A stretch of 16,282 nucleotides of DNA from Campylobacterales bacterium (GCA_027023175.1 JALVWW010000065.1:1-16282), one strand, 5' to 3'. Shown: positions 7,920 through 15,473, counted from the first letter of the stretch. Notes: generated by a model from the sequence alone, not told the origin. A program made the numbers and translations.

Positions 7920-9203
7920 CTAATGAAAGATAAATACAAGTGAACCGATAATTGCCAAAGATACTACACCTATGTTTATCCTTTCAAATTCACCTCTGAT
8001 AACAAGCAGAAAAAGATATGCGATAAAACCCAAAGACAAACCATTGGTGATAGAATAAGTCAAAGGCATCATAAGAGTTGTAATAAAAGCTGATATGGAA
8101 GTAGGAATATCCTTGAAGTTTATATGCTCCAACTCGCTAAACATCAAAGCACCGACCATTACTAGTATTGGGTAGATGGCATTTTCAGGAATTGATTGGA
8201 AAACAGGGAGTATAAAAAGTGTAAGTATAAAAAACAGCCCTGTAAAAACAGCAGTGAGTCCGGTTCTTCCGCCCTCTTCAACACCGCTTGCACTCTCTAT
8301 AAAGCTTGTTGTGGTTGATACGCCAAGAAGTGCCCCGACACTGGTTGCGACCGCATCGACTTCAAGTGTTTTTTGAAGCTCTTTGGAGTCATCTTTAAAA
8401 AGGCCGGCTCTATATCCGACTCCTGCCAGTGTTCCAAGTGAGTCAAACATGTCTGTAATCAAAAATGTAATGATAACAGGCAAAAGTGAAAGCGAGAGTG
8501 CACTCATGATATCAAGCTTTAAAAATATAGGAGTTATTGAAGCCGGCATTGAAAATATACTTTTTGGAAGCTCTCCCAGTCCAAAAGCCCAGCCGACTAT
8601 GGAAGTAGCTAAAATCGCCAAAATAAAAGCTCCTTTTACTCTCCAGCTAAAAAGTGCAAATGCTACAAACAGACCAAAAATTCCAAGAAGAACATTTGGA
8701 TCGGAGAGATTTCCAAGTGAAACAAGAGTAGCTTTGTTTGCTACAATGATTCCCATCTGTTTCAAACCTATAAAAGCTATAAAAGCTCCGATACCGGCAC
8801 TTATGGCACGCCTGAGGTCTGTCGGAACACTCTGCATTACCCAGACCCTGAACTTGGTGAAAGATAGAATGATAAAAAGAGCTCCTGAGATAAAAACTAT
8901 GCCCAAGGCTGTCTGCCATGGAAGTTTCATTCCAAGAACAAGCCCAAAAGTAAAGTATGCATTAAGTCCCATTCCAACACTCATGGCGATCGGTGTGTTT
9001 GCCCAGATACCATTTAAAACTGTAGCTATGATAGTGATGAGTGCGGTTGCAGTCATAATTGCACCCATATCCATACCTGTTTTTCCCATAATAATAGCAT
9101 TTACGGGAACTATGTACATCATAGTCAAAAATGTTGTAAAACCGGCTCTTGCTTCGGTTTTGACATCCGTACCTCTTTCTTGCAGATGAAATCTACTAAG
9201 CAT
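7920..9203 (-). CDS. NCS2/AzgA-type purine nucleobase permease
   Basis: Inner-membrane transporter of the AzgA/PbuG branch (adenine, guanine, hypoxanthine uptake), polytopic through nearly its whole length. I choose the ATG at 9203, giving 427 residues, because the family normally begins near RFHLQERGTDVKTEARAG, here at residues 4-21. It also has AAAGGA six bases upstream and leaves a promoter region in front. An in-frame ATG at 9305 would add 34 residues and run through the divergent promoters into mqnE. Family motifs are SVGMGLNAYFTFG (75-87), TDMFDSLGTLAGVG (250-263) and TSFIESASGVEEGGRTGLTAV (299-319). It is the first gene of the minus-strand unit and is followed at once by the Gpt-like gene. 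Exact substrate is not determinable from sequence, but adenine/hypoxanthine/guanine is the family expectation. Confidence 0.92.
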   Translation of the reverse strand: MLSRFHLQERGTDVKTEARAGFTTFLTMMYIVPVNAIIMGKTGMDMGAIMTATALITIIATVLNGIWANTPIAMSVGMGLNAYFTFGLVLGMKLPWQTALGIVFISGALFIILSFTKFRVWVMQSVPTDLRRAISAGIGAFIAFIGLKQMGIIVANKATLVSLGNLSDPNVLLGIFGLFVAFALFSWRVKGAFILAILATSIVGWAFGLGELPKSIFSMPASITPIFLKLDIMSALSLSLLPVIITFLITDMFDSLGTLAGVGYRAGLFKDDSKELQKTLEVDAVATSVGALLGVSTTTSFIESASGVEEGGRTGLTAVFTGLFFILTLFILPVFQSIPENAIYPILVMVGALMFSELEHINFKDIPTSISAFITTLMMPLTYSITNGLSLGFIAYLFLLVIRGEFERINIGVVSLAIIGSLVFIFH

Positions 9204-9209
9204 TGCATT

Positions 9210-9215
9210 TCCTTT
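9210..9215 (-). promoter_or_regulatory. Ribosome binding site fixing the permease start
   Basis: AAAGGA on the minus strand with a 6-nt gap to the ATG at 9203. It supports the shorter permease start over the ATG at 9305, which has no comparable site and lies inside mqnE. Confidence 0.75.
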
Positions 9216-9234
9216 GTGAGTAAAATAATCAAGT

Positions 9235-9240
9235 ATTATA
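9235..9240 (-). promoter_or_regulatory. Promoter -10 box for the permease-gpt-glnD-glmS unit
   Basis: A perfect TATAAT on the minus strand, 31 nt before the chosen permease start, with no recognisable -35 hexamer but A/T-rich upstream DNA, as is usual for sigma-70 promoters in this lineage. It lies only 23 bp from the divergent mqnE -10 box, so the two promoters overlap. Confidence 0.6.
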
Positions 9241-9260
9241 TCTATATATTTTTTAAATTT

Positions 9261-9269
9261 TGGTATAAT
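9261..9269 (+). promoter_or_regulatory. Extended -10 promoter for mqnE
   Basis: TGGTATAAT (TG-N-TATAAT) at 9261-9269 with T/A tracts upstream (about 9247-9260). The expected transcription start is near 9276, giving a leader of about 20 nt before the mqnE ATG at 9297. The Shine-Dalgarno sequence of mqnE is weak (AAAGCGA at about 9286-9292). Confidence 0.7.
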
Positions 9270-9296
9270 CTCGAAAAAATAATTTAAAGCGAAATA

Positions 9297-10364
9297 ATGA
9301 ATCAAATAATTAAAAAAATAGAAAACAATGAAAGATTAAATTTCCAAGAGGCATTATCACTGTATGATATGGACCTTTTTACTTTGGGAAAATTGGCAAA
9401 CAAAAAGAGAGAAGAGCTCTATGGCAAAAAAAGTTTTTTTAATGTAAACAGACATATAAATCCCACCAATGAGTGTAAGGATGTATGTAGGTTTTGTGCT
9501 TTTTCGGCAAACAGAAAAAACCCCAATCCTTACACAATGAGTCATGAAGAGATACTTGAAATTGTAAAAAATGCTCTGTCTCACGGCATAAAGGAAGTTC
9601 ATATAGTTTCAGCCCACAATGATAAAGTAGGCATTGACTGGTATCTTGGAATCTTTAAAAAGATAAAAGAGCTATACCCCGCTCTTCATATAAAAGCTCT
9701 AACCGCAGCTGAGGTTAATTTCTTGAGCGAAAGTAACGGCTTAAGCTATGAAGAGGTTATAGACCAAATGATAGAAAACGGAGTTGACTCCATGCCCGGA
9801 GGTGGAGCTGAGATATTTGATGAAGATATAAGAGAGAAGATATGCAAAGGCAAAGTAAGCTCAAAAAACTGGTTTGAAATTCACAGACTTTGGCATCAAA
9901 AAGGTAAAAAAAGCAATGTTACCATGCTTTTTGGCCATATCGAAGAGAGATCTCACAGGATAGATCATATGATGAGAATAAGAGATCTTCAAGATGAAAC
10001 AGGCGGATTTAACGCCTTCATACCTCTTGTTTATCAAAAAGAGAACAATTATCTAAAAGTAGAAAATTTTCCAACTTCTCAAGAGATACTTAAAACTTAT
10101 GCAATTTCCAGGCTTGTTTTGGATAATGTGCCTCATATTAAAGCATACTGGGTAACATCTACGGTAAACTTGGCTCTAATAGCTCAAGAATTCGGTGCGG
10201 ATGATTTGGATGGAACGATAGAAAAAGAGTCTATCAATTCAGCTGCGGGAGCCAAAAGTGCAAACGGAATGAAACTCGATGAATTTATCCATCTTATAAA
10301 AGATAGTGGTTTTATCCCCGTCGAGAGAGATAGTTTGTATAATGAATTGAAGGTTTATAAATGA
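9297..10364 (+). CDS. mqnE: Aminofutalosine synthase MqnE (radical SAM)
   Basis: Radical SAM enzyme of the futalosine menaquinone pathway. It adds the SAM-derived adenosyl radical to 3-[(1-carboxyvinyl)oxy]benzoate to give 6-amino-6-deoxyfutalosine. The cluster motif is CKDVCRFC (C60, C64, C67), preceded by NRHINPTN. The stretches DSMPGGGAEIF (164-174), SNVTMLFGHIEE (206-217) and LQDETGGFNAFIPL (231-244) fit MqnE better than the related cyclase MqnC. Length (355) is normal for the family. The gene has its own extended -10 promoter, and its stop overlaps the next gene by 4 nt (ATGA), so it heads an operon. In Campylobacterota the product is split by MTAN, which releases adenine; this is of interest because the divergent neighbour is a purine permease. 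Confidence 0.93.
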   Translation: MNQIIKKIENNERLNFQEALSLYDMDLFTLGKLANKKREELYGKKSFFNVNRHINPTNECKDVCRFCAFSANRKNPNPYTMSHEEILEIVKNALSHGIKEVHIVSAHNDKVGIDWYLGIFKKIKELYPALHIKALTAAEVNFLSESNGLSYEEVIDQMIENGVDSMPGGGAEIFDEDIREKICKGKVSSKNWFEIHRLWHQKGKKSNVTMLFGHIEERSHRIDHMMRIRDLQDETGGFNAFIPLVYQKENNYLKVENFPTSQEILKTYAISRLVLDNVPHIKAYWVTSTVNLALIAQEFGADDLDGTIEKESINSAAGAKSANGMKLDEFIHLIKDSGFIPVERDSLYNELKVYK

Positions 10365-10933
10365 TTTTGATGATAGACAATTATGACAGTTTTACTTATA
10401 ATATAGTCCAGTACTGCCTTGAACTCGGGGCTGATTTGAAAGTTATACGAAATGATGAAATGAGTGTGCAAGAGATAGAAAAATTAGACCCTGAGAAGAT
10501 TATTATTTCACCGGGTCCTGCTACTCCTGATGATGCAGGAGTTTCGCTGGAGTGTGTATCATACTTTAAAGATAAGTTGCCTATTTTGGGCATCTGTTTG
10601 GGGCATCAAACCATCGCACAGAGTTTTGGAGCCAAAATTGTCAGAGCTAAAAAAATGATGCATGGAAAAACCTCAAAGATAGTAATGAATGACAAACAGA
10701 CTATTTTGTATGATGAGATGCCAAAAGAGTTTACAGCTACGAGATATCATTCGCTTGTAGTTGACAAAGATAGTATAAATGATGATATTGAAGTAACATC
10801 TTACAGCAAAGATGATGAAGAGATTATGTCTCTTCAGATAAAAAATCATCAAATTTATGGAGTCCAATATCATCCTGAGTCTATCATGAGTGAGCATGGA
10901 TATAAAATACTGGATAATTTTTTAAGGATTTAG
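10361..10933 (+). CDS. pabA: Class I glutamine amidotransferase, PabA/TrpG type (probably PabA)
   Basis: Glutaminase subunit that supplies ammonia to a chorismate-using partner: aminodeoxychorismate synthase PabB (folate) or anthranilate synthase TrpE. The 190 residues show IDNYDSFTYN (5-14), the oxyanion PGP (51-53), the nucleophile elbow GICLGHQ (77-83, Cys79), RYHSL (128-132) and the catalytic pair HPE (H171, E173). I lean to PabA because the oxyanion segment reads PGPATPDDAG rather than the PGPGTP typical of dedicated TrpG proteins, and because no trp gene is nearby. A single protein may serve both pathways. The start codon overlaps the mqnE stop (ATGA), so the two are co-translated; both belong to chorismate-derived metabolism. 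The stop codon lies in a heptamer repeat. Confidence 0.85.
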   Translation: MILMIDNYDSFTYNIVQYCLELGADLKVIRNDEMSVQEIEKLDPEKIIISPGPATPDDAGVSLECVSYFKDKLPILGICLGHQTIAQSFGAKIVRAKKMMHGKTSKIVMNDKQTILYDEMPKEFTATRYHSLVVDKDSINDDIEVTSYSKDDEEIMSLQIKNHQIYGVQYHPESIMSEHGYKILDNFLRI

Positions 10934-10967
10934 GTTGGAGGATTTAGGATTGAGGATTGAGGATTTT
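10926..10967. repeat. Imperfect heptamer repeat, six units of GGATTKA type
   Basis: Consecutive 7-bp units are GGATTTA, GGTTGGA, GGATTTA, GGATTGA, GGATTGA and GGATTTT. The array contains the pabA stop codon, the Shine-Dalgarno sequence and the likely TTG start of the following membrane-protein gene. Adjacent units place TTG codons in different reading frames, so copy-number change could alter the start used downstream. Confidence 0.8.
10937..10941 (+). promoter_or_regulatory. Ribosome binding site deciding a TTG start
   Basis: GGAGG lies 8 bases before the TTG at 10950, which is the ideal spacing. It cannot serve the in-frame TTG at 10935, which it overlaps. No in-frame ATG exists near the N-terminus. 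Confidence 0.6.
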
Positions 10968-12182
10968 AACTCCAATCTTAGCAAAAGTAGGTTTTTAAAT
11001 GAAACATTTTTGATAAGTTTTGTTATATTTATCCATACTCTTTTTTTGCTATATGGCATAAACAGACTTAGCATCAGTTATAATGAAGCCTGGATATTTT
11101 TCAATTCAACATCTCTTATCCACTATTTGGTCAAATTCTCAACATATCTTTTTGGGCAAAATGATTTTGCGCTAAGAGCGCCGTTTCTATTTTTTCACAT
11201 TTTAAGTACAATTTTACTCTATAAACTAAGCAAAGAGTATCTAAAAAGAAAAAGTGACAGGGTTTTTGGAGTTATAGTCTATCTGTTGCTTCCTGGTACA
11301 AACAGTGCTGCTATTTTGGTAAACAGTGCAGAGATAGTTATATTTTTATCTTTGCTGTTTATATATTTGTATGAGATAAAAAAGTATATTGTTGCTTATT
11401 TGATTTTATCGCTCTCTTTTTTGGTGGATAACTCTTTTTCCATTTTTTATTTGTCACTTATTTTTTATTCACTTTACAAAAAAGACAATATACTTTTATA
11501 TTTTTCTTTGGTTTTATTTGGGATAAGTATGTATGTCTGGGGTTTTGATACAGGAGGAAAACCAAAAAATTATTTTATAGAAACTTTGGCAGTGTACAGT
11601 GCTATATTTTCACCGTTGGTTTTTTTATACTTTTTTTATACCGAATATCGAATACTTATAAAAGAGGATAAAAATATCCTTTGGTTTATATCGTTTGTGG
11701 CTTTTATTTTTTCTTTACTGTTATCTTTCAGGCAAAAAATAAGACTTGAAGATTTTGCACCTTTTGCTATCATAGCAACACCTTTGATGGTAAGAACATT
11801 TTTATCCAGTTACAGAGTAAGAATACCCGAACTTAGAAGTTGGCATAAACTTTTTTTTACTATTGTATTTGGTTCACTGGTGATAAATTTTATACTTATT
11901 TATTTTAACAAACCTTTGTACCTTGTCTTGACGAATCCTAAAAAACACTTTACTTACAGATATGATTTTGCAAAAGAGATTGCCAAAAGATTAAAGAGTA
12001 TGAATATCAAAGAGATAAGCTCAGCTGACAGAGATTTTGCTTTGAGGCTAAAGTTTTACGGTATTGAAAATGGAGGAGATTATCTATTGACTCCCAATGC
12101 TTTGAAAAATAGCAAAAGTGTTACGATAAGTTACTATAATAAACCTGTTTTTAAAGTATTTGTTTCAAAACTACACAAATAA
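10950..12182 (+). CDS. Polytopic membrane protein, possible GT-C (GT39/ArnT-like) glycosyltransferase
   Basis: I do not recognise a specific gene. From the chosen TTG the protein has 410 residues (an alternative TTG at 10935 gives 415; the positions below use that longer count). It has a first membrane helix at about 24-42, then a short loop with SYNEAW (48-53), then about eight further hydrophobic segments up to about 325, and a basic soluble tail of roughly 80 residues. The NEAW loop placed after helix 1 and the RAPFLFFHIL segment (81-90) recall the DE-motif loop and RLPS segment of GT39/ArnT-type enzymes that use polyprenyl-phosphate sugars. The first acidic residue is Asn here, so catalysis is uncertain. 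It directly follows pabA and may be co-transcribed with it, but a functional tie to mqnE-pabA is not evident. Another kind of membrane protein remains possible. Confidence 0.7.
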   Translation: MRIEDFNSNLSKSRFLNETFLISFVIFIHTLFLLYGINRLSISYNEAWIFFNSTSLIHYLVKFSTYLFGQNDFALRAPFLFFHILSTILLYKLSKEYLKRKSDRVFGVIVYLLLPGTNSAAILVNSAEIVIFLSLLFIYLYEIKKYIVAYLILSLSFLVDNSFSIFYLSLIFYSLYKKDNILLYFSLVLFGISMYVWGFDTGGKPKNYFIETLAVYSAIFSPLVFLYFFYTEYRILIKEDKNILWFISFVAFIFSLLLSFRQKIRLEDFAPFAIIATPLMVRTFLSSYRVRIPELRSWHKLFFTIVFGSLVINFILIYFNKPLYLVLTNPKKHFTYRYDFAKEIAKRLKSMNIKEISSADRDFALRLKFYGIENGGDYLLTPNALKNSKSVTISYYNKPVFKVFVSKLHK

Positions 12183-12212
12183 ATGAAAATTTATCAAAAA
12201 TCCATTTAAAGT

Positions 12213-12242
12213 TTGAATAATTATTATTATTTATTGTATAAT
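12213..12242 (+). promoter_or_regulatory. Promoter of the aclBA operon
   Basis: TTGAAT (12213-12218), an 18-bp A/T-rich spacer, and a perfect TATAAT (12237-12242) preceded by TG. The expected start is near 12249, giving a leader of about 30 nt with AAGGAG (12268-12273) five bases before the aclB ATG. This is the only promoter in the window with a fair -35 hexamer, consistent with high expression of a central carbon-fixation enzyme. Confidence 0.75.
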
Positions 12243-12278
12243 CGCAAGATATTAATATATTACATATAAGGAGCAGTT

Positions 12279-13595
12279 ATGGCTCAAAGAGCAATACGCG
12301 AATATGACGGTAAAGCACTATTTGCAAAACACTGGAATGACTATTTCAGCGGTTTTGAGTACGGCTTTCAATCAGTCCTGGTAACCAGTGGAGATGAGCT
12401 GAGAGAAAAAGCAAAAGAGCATGGTTTTGAATGGCTAAACCAAAAGCCTTTGGTTGCCAAGCCTGATATGCTTTTTGGAAAAAGAGGAAAAAACGGTCTT
12501 GTTTTATTTAAGGTTGACAAACCCGGCGATGTTACTCTTGAAGATGCCGCAAAATGGATAGATGAAAAAAGAGCCCATGAAACACTTTTGATATCCGGAC
12601 AGGAAGGCTACCTGACACATTTTATCGTAGAGCCTTTTACGCCGCACACTCAAGATCAAGAGTACTATATAGCTGCAACAACTGTCGGCGAAGATGATGT
12701 ACTTTATATGTCGGCAGAAGGTGGAATGGAAGTTGAAGAAGGTTGGGGAGAAAAAGTTACCGAAGCGGTTATCCCTATAGATTTGAGTGATGCAGATATA
12801 AAGCACCTTATAAGAGCAAATGTTCCCCAAGATATACCGGCAGATAAAAAAGAGGTATTTATAACTTTTGCCAAGCAGTTTTATAAATTTTACAGAGATT
12901 TGAATTTTGCCTATTTGGAGATAAATCCGCTTGTTATGATAGAAAACAAAATGCATATTCTTGATCTTGTTGCAAGACTTGATGATACAGCCGGCTTTAT
13001 GATGAAAGACAAGTGGGGAGATATAGAGTTTCCTACACCTTTTGGTATGGATAAAAAAAGTCCTGAAGAAGAAGCTATCGCAGAAGCTGATGCTAAAAGT
13101 GGAGCAAGCCTGAAACTTACCATACTAAATCCAATGGGCAGAGTCTGGACCATGGTTGCAGGCGGTGGAGCAAGTGTTGTTTATGCTGATACTATTGCTG
13201 ATATGACCGATGTAAGTGAATTGGCAAACTATGGAGAGTACAGCGGCGGACCTACTACGGATGAGACAAGATTTTATGCTGAGACCATTTTTGATCTTAT
13301 GACTAGACACAAGGACCCAAAAGGAAGAGAGAAGATACTCATTATCGGCGGAGCTATAGCAAATTTTACAGATGTTGCAAAAACATTTACAGGTATCATT
13401 CAGGCTCTTGAAGAGTATGCTGATAAACTAAAAGAGGTTGGTGTTAGAATTTATGTAAGAAGAGGTGGTCCAAATTATGAAAAGGGACTGAAAGATATAA
13501 AAGAAGCTGCTGACAGATTGGGGCTTTACATAGAAGTTTATGGTCCGGAAACCCATGTAACTGATATAGTTAGAATGGCATTGGAGGAGAAATAA
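12279..13595 (+). CDS. aclB: ATP-citrate lyase, small (beta) subunit AclB
   Basis: With AclA it cleaves citrate to acetyl-CoA and oxaloacetate using ATP and CoA, the defining step of the reductive TCA cycle. The 438 residues correspond to the N-terminal part of animal ACLY. An ATP-grasp domain (about 1-245) carries VAKPDMLFGKRGK (59-71) and the metal-binding EINPLVM (214-220). A citrate-binding domain related to succinyl-CoA synthetase beta follows, with AGGGASVVYADT (294-305), ELANYGEYSGGPT (314-326), IIGGAIANFTDVAKTF (355-370) and RRGGPNYEKGL (394-404). The start is an ATG with AAGGAG at ideal spacing behind a clear promoter. aclA begins one nucleotide after the stop, so both subunits are made together. 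It is slightly longer than the roughly 400-residue Chlorobium AclB. Assignment is secure from near-identity of motifs with ACLY. Confidence 0.97.
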   Translation: MAQRAIREYDGKALFAKHWNDYFSGFEYGFQSVLVTSGDELREKAKEHGFEWLNQKPLVAKPDMLFGKRGKNGLVLFKVDKPGDVTLEDAAKWIDEKRAHETLLISGQEGYLTHFIVEPFTPHTQDQEYYIAATTVGEDDVLYMSAEGGMEVEEGWGEKVTEAVIPIDLSDADIKHLIRANVPQDIPADKKEVFITFAKQFYKFYRDLNFAYLEINPLVMIENKMHILDLVARLDDTAGFMMKDKWGDIEFPTPFGMDKKSPEEEAIAEADAKSGASLKLTILNPMGRVWTMVAGGGASVVYADTIADMTDVSELANYGEYSGGPTTDETRFYAETIFDLMTRHKDPKGREKILIIGGAIANFTDVAKTFTGIIQALEEYADKLKEVGVRIYVRRGGPNYEKGLKDIKEAADRLGLYIEVYGPETHVTDIVRMALEEK

Positions 13596-13596
13596 G

Positions 13597-15414
13597 ATGG
13601 GTGCATTATTTACTAAAGATACACAGGCGATATTTTGGAACAATAACAAAAGTGCAATTCAAAGAATGCTTGATTATGACTATGTCATAGGCAGAGAAAA
13701 ACCTTCAGTAGCAGCCATAGTTGCACCAACTAGCAATAACAAATTTGATAAATTCTTTTATGGTAATGATGAGATAATGATTCCGCTTTATAAAAGCACG
13801 AAAGAAGCTGCAAAAGATTTTCCAAATGCTGATGTGCTTTTAAACTTCGGATCGTTTAGAACAGCTTATAATGTAACTATGGAAGCCATTGGAATTGATG
13901 GACAGTTTAAAACTATCATGGTAACAGCTGAGGGAATTCCTGAGAGAATGGCAAGGACTATGAATAATGCTGCCAGAAAAAAAGGTATAACCGTTATAGG
14001 CCCTGCTACAGTCGGAGCTATAGCTCCTGGAGCCTTCAAGATAGCAAATATCGGCGGAACTATTGAAAATATCATTAAGTCTAAGTTGCACCGTGCGGGA
14101 AGTTGCGGTTTGGTTACAAGAAGTGGCGGATTGTTCAATGAAATGTCAAATATCATCGCTTTAAATGCAGATGGAATTGCCGAAGGCGTTGCAATAGGCG
14201 GAGACAGATTTGTCGGCTCTACCTTTATAGACAATCTTCTTAGGATGCAAGATAATCCGGAAGTAAAATATATGATACTTCTTGGAGAAGTCGGCGGAAC
14301 AGAAGAGTATAAAGTAATTGAGGCGGTTAAAGAAGGTAAGATTACCAAGCCTATTATCTCTTGGTGTATAGGTACTATTGCACAATATTTCAGTAGCGGA
14401 GTACAGTTTGGTCATGCAGGTGCAAGTGCAAATGTTGACAGAGAGACTGCGATTGCAAAAAATAAAGCCATGAAAGAGGCAGGCTTTTATGTGCCGGAAA
14501 GTTTTAATGAATTACCGAAAATTATTCATGAAGTTTATACCAAACTTAAAAATGAAGGTATTATAACAGAGATAGAGGAGCCTGAAGTAAAAACTATCTC
14601 AAAAAACAGAAGACCCAAGAATTTCATATGTACCATAAGTGATGACAGAGGAGAAGAAGCAACTTATGCGGGCTTTCCTATAAGCTCAGTAGCTACTCCA
14701 GATACCGGTAAGAGTATAGGTGATGTAATATCGCTTCTATGGTTTAAAAAACAGTACCCAAGATGGGCATCGGATTTTATTGAAACTGTACTTAAAACTG
14801 TTGCCGACCATGGACCTGCAGTAAGTGGAGCTCACAATGCAAAAGTAACAGCCAGAGCCGGCAAGTCAGTTGTTGAGTCGTTGGTGACCGGACTTTTGAC
14901 AATAGGTCCTAGATTTGGTGGTGCGATAGATGGAGCGGCAAAATATTTCAAGTATGCAAATGACAACAATATGACACCTGTAGAATTTTTAAATTATATG
15001 AAAAAAGAGGGTATTCCGATTCCGGGAATCGGTCACAGGATAAAATCACTAAGAAATCCTGACAAAAGAGTCGAGGGGCTTAAAAAGTTTGCAAAAGAGT
15101 ATTTTCCTGCAACTTCGCTTTTAAATTATGCTTTGGAAGTTGAACAACTTACAACAAGTAAAAAAGATAATCTTATCCTAAATGTTGACGGTACTATAGG
15201 AATACTTATGGTAGATATGTGGAGAGCTCTTGGATATAGTGAAGAGGAGATAGATGAATTTATAGAAAGCGGAACTTTGAATGCTTTCTTCATTGTTGGT
15301 AGAAGTATAGGTTTTATTGGACATGTGCTTGATGAAAAAAGACTTGCCATGCCTATGTACAGACATCCAATGGATGACATCCTTTATGATGTTGAAAAGG
15401 CTGAAGAGATATAA
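13597..15414 (+). CDS. aclA: ATP-citrate lyase, large (alpha) subunit AclA
   Basis: Catalytic subunit forming phosphohistidine, citryl-CoA and then acetyl-CoA plus oxaloacetate. The 605 residues match the C-terminal half of ACLY. A CoA-binding and CoA-ligase part (1-330) has AEGIPERMAR (111-120), IGPATVG (134-140), SRSGG-like TRSGG (174-178), GEVGGTEEYK (230-239) and the phosphorylated histidine in QFGHAGASAN (H273). A citrate synthase-like domain (about 340-605) keeps the expected catalytic residues in ADHGPAVSGAH (H405), GIGHR (H480) and LNVDGTIG (D531). All key residues are present, so the enzyme should be active. The ATG is one base after aclB, with GGAGGAGA at 13583-13590. No U-tailed terminator follows; a 14-bp inverted repeat lies 14 nt downstream of the stop. 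Together with a complete AclB, this is strong evidence for reductive-TCA autotrophy. Confidence 0.98.
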   Translation: MGALFTKDTQAIFWNNNKSAIQRMLDYDYVIGREKPSVAAIVAPTSNNKFDKFFYGNDEIMIPLYKSTKEAAKDFPNADVLLNFGSFRTAYNVTMEAIGIDGQFKTIMVTAEGIPERMARTMNNAARKKGITVIGPATVGAIAPGAFKIANIGGTIENIIKSKLHRAGSCGLVTRSGGLFNEMSNIIALNADGIAEGVAIGGDRFVGSTFIDNLLRMQDNPEVKYMILLGEVGGTEEYKVIEAVKEGKITKPIISWCIGTIAQYFSSGVQFGHAGASANVDRETAIAKNKAMKEAGFYVPESFNELPKIIHEVYTKLKNEGIITEIEEPEVKTISKNRRPKNFICTISDDRGEEATYAGFPISSVATPDTGKSIGDVISLLWFKKQYPRWASDFIETVLKTVADHGPAVSGAHNAKVTARAGKSVVESLVTGLLTIGPRFGGAIDGAAKYFKYANDNNMTPVEFLNYMKKEGIPIPGIGHRIKSLRNPDKRVEGLKKFAKEYFPATSLLNYALEVEQLTTSKKDNLILNVDGTIGILMVDMWRALGYSEEEIDEFIESGTLNAFFIVGRSIGFIGHVLDEKRLAMPMYRHPMDDILYDVEKAEEI

Positions 15415-15422
15415 AAAATTTA

Positions 15423-15431
15423 TGATATAAT
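15423..15431 (+). promoter_or_regulatory. Extended -10 promoter for the pseudopilin gene
   Basis: TGATATAAT (TG-N-TATAAT) at 15423-15431, nine bases after the aclA stop, preceded by a short A/T tract. The expected start is near 15438, giving a leader of about 36 nt. The -10 box overlaps the left arm of the inverted repeat at 15428-15459. Confidence 0.55.
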
Positions 15432-15459
15432 AGTAGTAGAGTTTTCTCTACTACTATTA
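15428..15459. promoter_or_regulatory. Perfect 14-bp inverted repeat with TTTT loop over the pseudopilin promoter
   Basis: TAATAGTAGTAGAG (15428-15441), TTTT, then the exact complement CTCTACTACTATTA (15446-15459). No T-run follows on the plus strand (next bases are CAAGG), so it is not a standard intrinsic terminator of aclBA. Because the left arm starts inside the TATAAT and covers the predicted start site, it could be an operator for a dimeric regulator, or an RNA hairpin at the end of aclBA mRNA that protects or ends the transcript. The structure is certain, its role is not. Confidence 0.7.
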
Positions 15460-15473
15460 CAAGGTAAGAAAAG

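Noticed and set aside
8383..9189. Long open frame (268 codons) on the plus strand opposite the purine permease
   Set aside because: It lies wholly antisense to a gene with clear family motifs, shows no recognisable domain and has low-complexity P/S/I-rich content, as expected for a shadow of hydrophobic codons.
9204..9305. Longer permease N-terminus from the ATG at 9305
   Set aside because: The extra 34 residues match nothing in the family, run through both divergent -10 boxes and overlap mqnE. The ATG at 9203 has a good ribosome site and the usual family N-terminus.
10361..10933. TrpG (anthranilate synthase component II) as the primary call
   Set aside because: It cannot be excluded, but PGPATP in place of PGPGTP and the lack of trp neighbours favour PabA or a shared subunit.
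12504..12956. 150-codon open frame antisense to aclB
   Set aside because: Cys/Tyr/Phe-rich shadow translation of a conserved gene, with no independent support.
13866..14348. 160-codon open frame antisense to aclA
   Set aside because: It is fully inside a highly conserved catalytic gene, with no promoter, ribosome site or domain evidence.
15428..15459. Intrinsic (Rho-independent) terminator of aclBA
   Set aside because: The stem is strong, but no T-run follows on the plus strand, and on the minus strand the bases next to the stem are TATCATAAA. It was listed as a dyad of unknown role instead.
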